DNA of 5,805 nt, taken from assembly GCA_946539945.1 (NCBI GenBank), contig CAMNHX010000118.1, positions 1-5,805 of the forward strand, written 5' to 3'. Position numbers and translations under genes: made by a program. Each line of letters opens with the position of its first letter. The first letter of the stretch is position 1. Below the pieces are notes generated by a model, which searched no databases, was not told the DNA's origin, and worked only from the letters and a program-made list of their open reading frames with translations. The DNA is from an uncultured Desulfobulbus sp. Its GTDB lineage: Bacteria > Desulfobacterota > Desulfobulbia > Desulfobulbales > Desulfobulbaceae. Below, piece after piece: positions 5,141-5,805 of the stretch.

Positions 5141-5805
5141 GTCGTAATCCCTTACAAAGTCAGGTCAAGTAGAACATCATCCAATTTCTGGCTTTGGTGG
5201 TCTCTTCTTCTTCTCGGTCGTAATCCCTTACAAAGTCAGGTCAAGTAGAACGTTTGCATTCTGTTCTCTGTGCATCAAAAGTATTCTTGTCGTAATCCCT
5301 TACAAAGTCAGGTCAAGTAGAACAGTATGACAACGTATAGATGTCATTTACATTTGGGATACGGTCGTAATCCCTTACAAAGTCAGGTCAAGTAGAACTT
5401 TTTATTTTGTCCTCACCGACTTGGCTCCTTTGGTGTCGTAATCCCTTACAAAGTCAGGTCAAGTAGAACAGACAGCACAACAGACCGCTCCTCCTCTTCA
5501 TATTGCGTCGTAATCCCTTACAAAGTCAGGTCAAGTAGAACACAAGAGATGACTTTAGTAAACAGCGGAAATTCCAGTGTCGTAATCCCTTACAAAGTCA
5601 GGTCAAGTAGAACGCAAGCAACCGCGACAAAACCACACCTTCGCGCAACGTCGTAATCCCTTACAAAGTCAGGTCAAGTAGAACTGTCTGTGTTCTCTTC
5701 CGTTGTTTTCCCGGAAACAGGTCGTAATCCCTTACAAAGTCAGGTCAAGTAGAACACATCGTAAAAATCGCTTTTGCCTGCGTACAAGCGGCAGTCGTAA
5801 TCCCT
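5141..5805. CRISPR. CRISPR array, nine identical 35-nt repeats plus a tenth cut by the right edge
   Basis: The repeat begins GTCGTAATCCCTTAC and ends GGTCAAGTAGAAC on the plus strand. Copies start at 5141, 5217, 5289, 5364, 5435, 5507, 5579, 5650, 5721 and 5794 (the last truncated at 12 nt). All nine full copies are identical. The nine spacers are 41, 37, 40, 36, 37, 37, 36, 36 and 38 nt and all differ; the length variation is typical of type III-linked arrays. The repeat holds a 4-bp hairpin, GTAA-TCCC-TTAC. Read on the minus strand it ends AGGGATTACGAC, resembling the common AGGGATTGAAAC ending. This, the decayed end of the isolated repeat and the lack of a leader at the left favour minus-strand transcription with the leader beyond 5805. 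The plus-strand ending AGTAGAAC is also tag-like, so direction is not settled. The array would feed the adjacent Cas6 and Cmr proteins. Confidence 0.99.

Overview
The window carries the minus-strand start of a type III-B (Cmr) CRISPR-Cas locus and part of its CRISPR array. The coding sequence is fairly GC-rich, and the toxin-antitoxin pair and small inverted-repeat element are typical of Gram-negative bacteria. A deltaproteobacterium such as a Desulfovibrio relative is my best guess, but no gene here fixes the taxon.

Layout, read right to left in the direction of transcription. At 5141-5805 there is a CRISPR array with nine identical 35-nt repeats and a tenth cut by the window edge. The spacers are 36-41 nt. 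At about 4795-4983 there is a small non-coding element with 15-bp imperfect terminal inverted repeats flanked by TA, which looks like a MITE. At 4181-4784 there is a two-gene toxin-antitoxin module of HigB/HigA type. At 3967-4179 there is a short open fragment on the other strand, probably gene debris. At 3938-3969 there is a single isolated copy of the same CRISPR repeat, next to a strong hairpin. Then come the cas genes: cas6 (2831-3763), a CARF-domain protein of the NE0113/ring-nuclease family (1712-2830), cmr1 (476-1606) and the N-terminal 159 codons of cmr2/cas10 (left edge to 479).

The cas genes are tightly packed. The cas6 stop abuts the CARF gene start, and cmr1 and cmr2 share an ATGA overlap. 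Cas6 would cut the array transcript and Cmr1 and Cmr2 belong to the RNA-targeting effector. The CARF protein would bind, and perhaps degrade, the cyclic oligoadenylate made by the Cmr2 Palm domain, which lies beyond the left edge. No cas1/cas2 adaptation genes are visible.

The most notable architecture is that a 1.17-kb block (gene fragment, toxin-antitoxin module and MITE-like element) sits between the isolated repeat and the main array. The array therefore looks split or remodelled, with an addiction module trapped inside the CRISPR locus.
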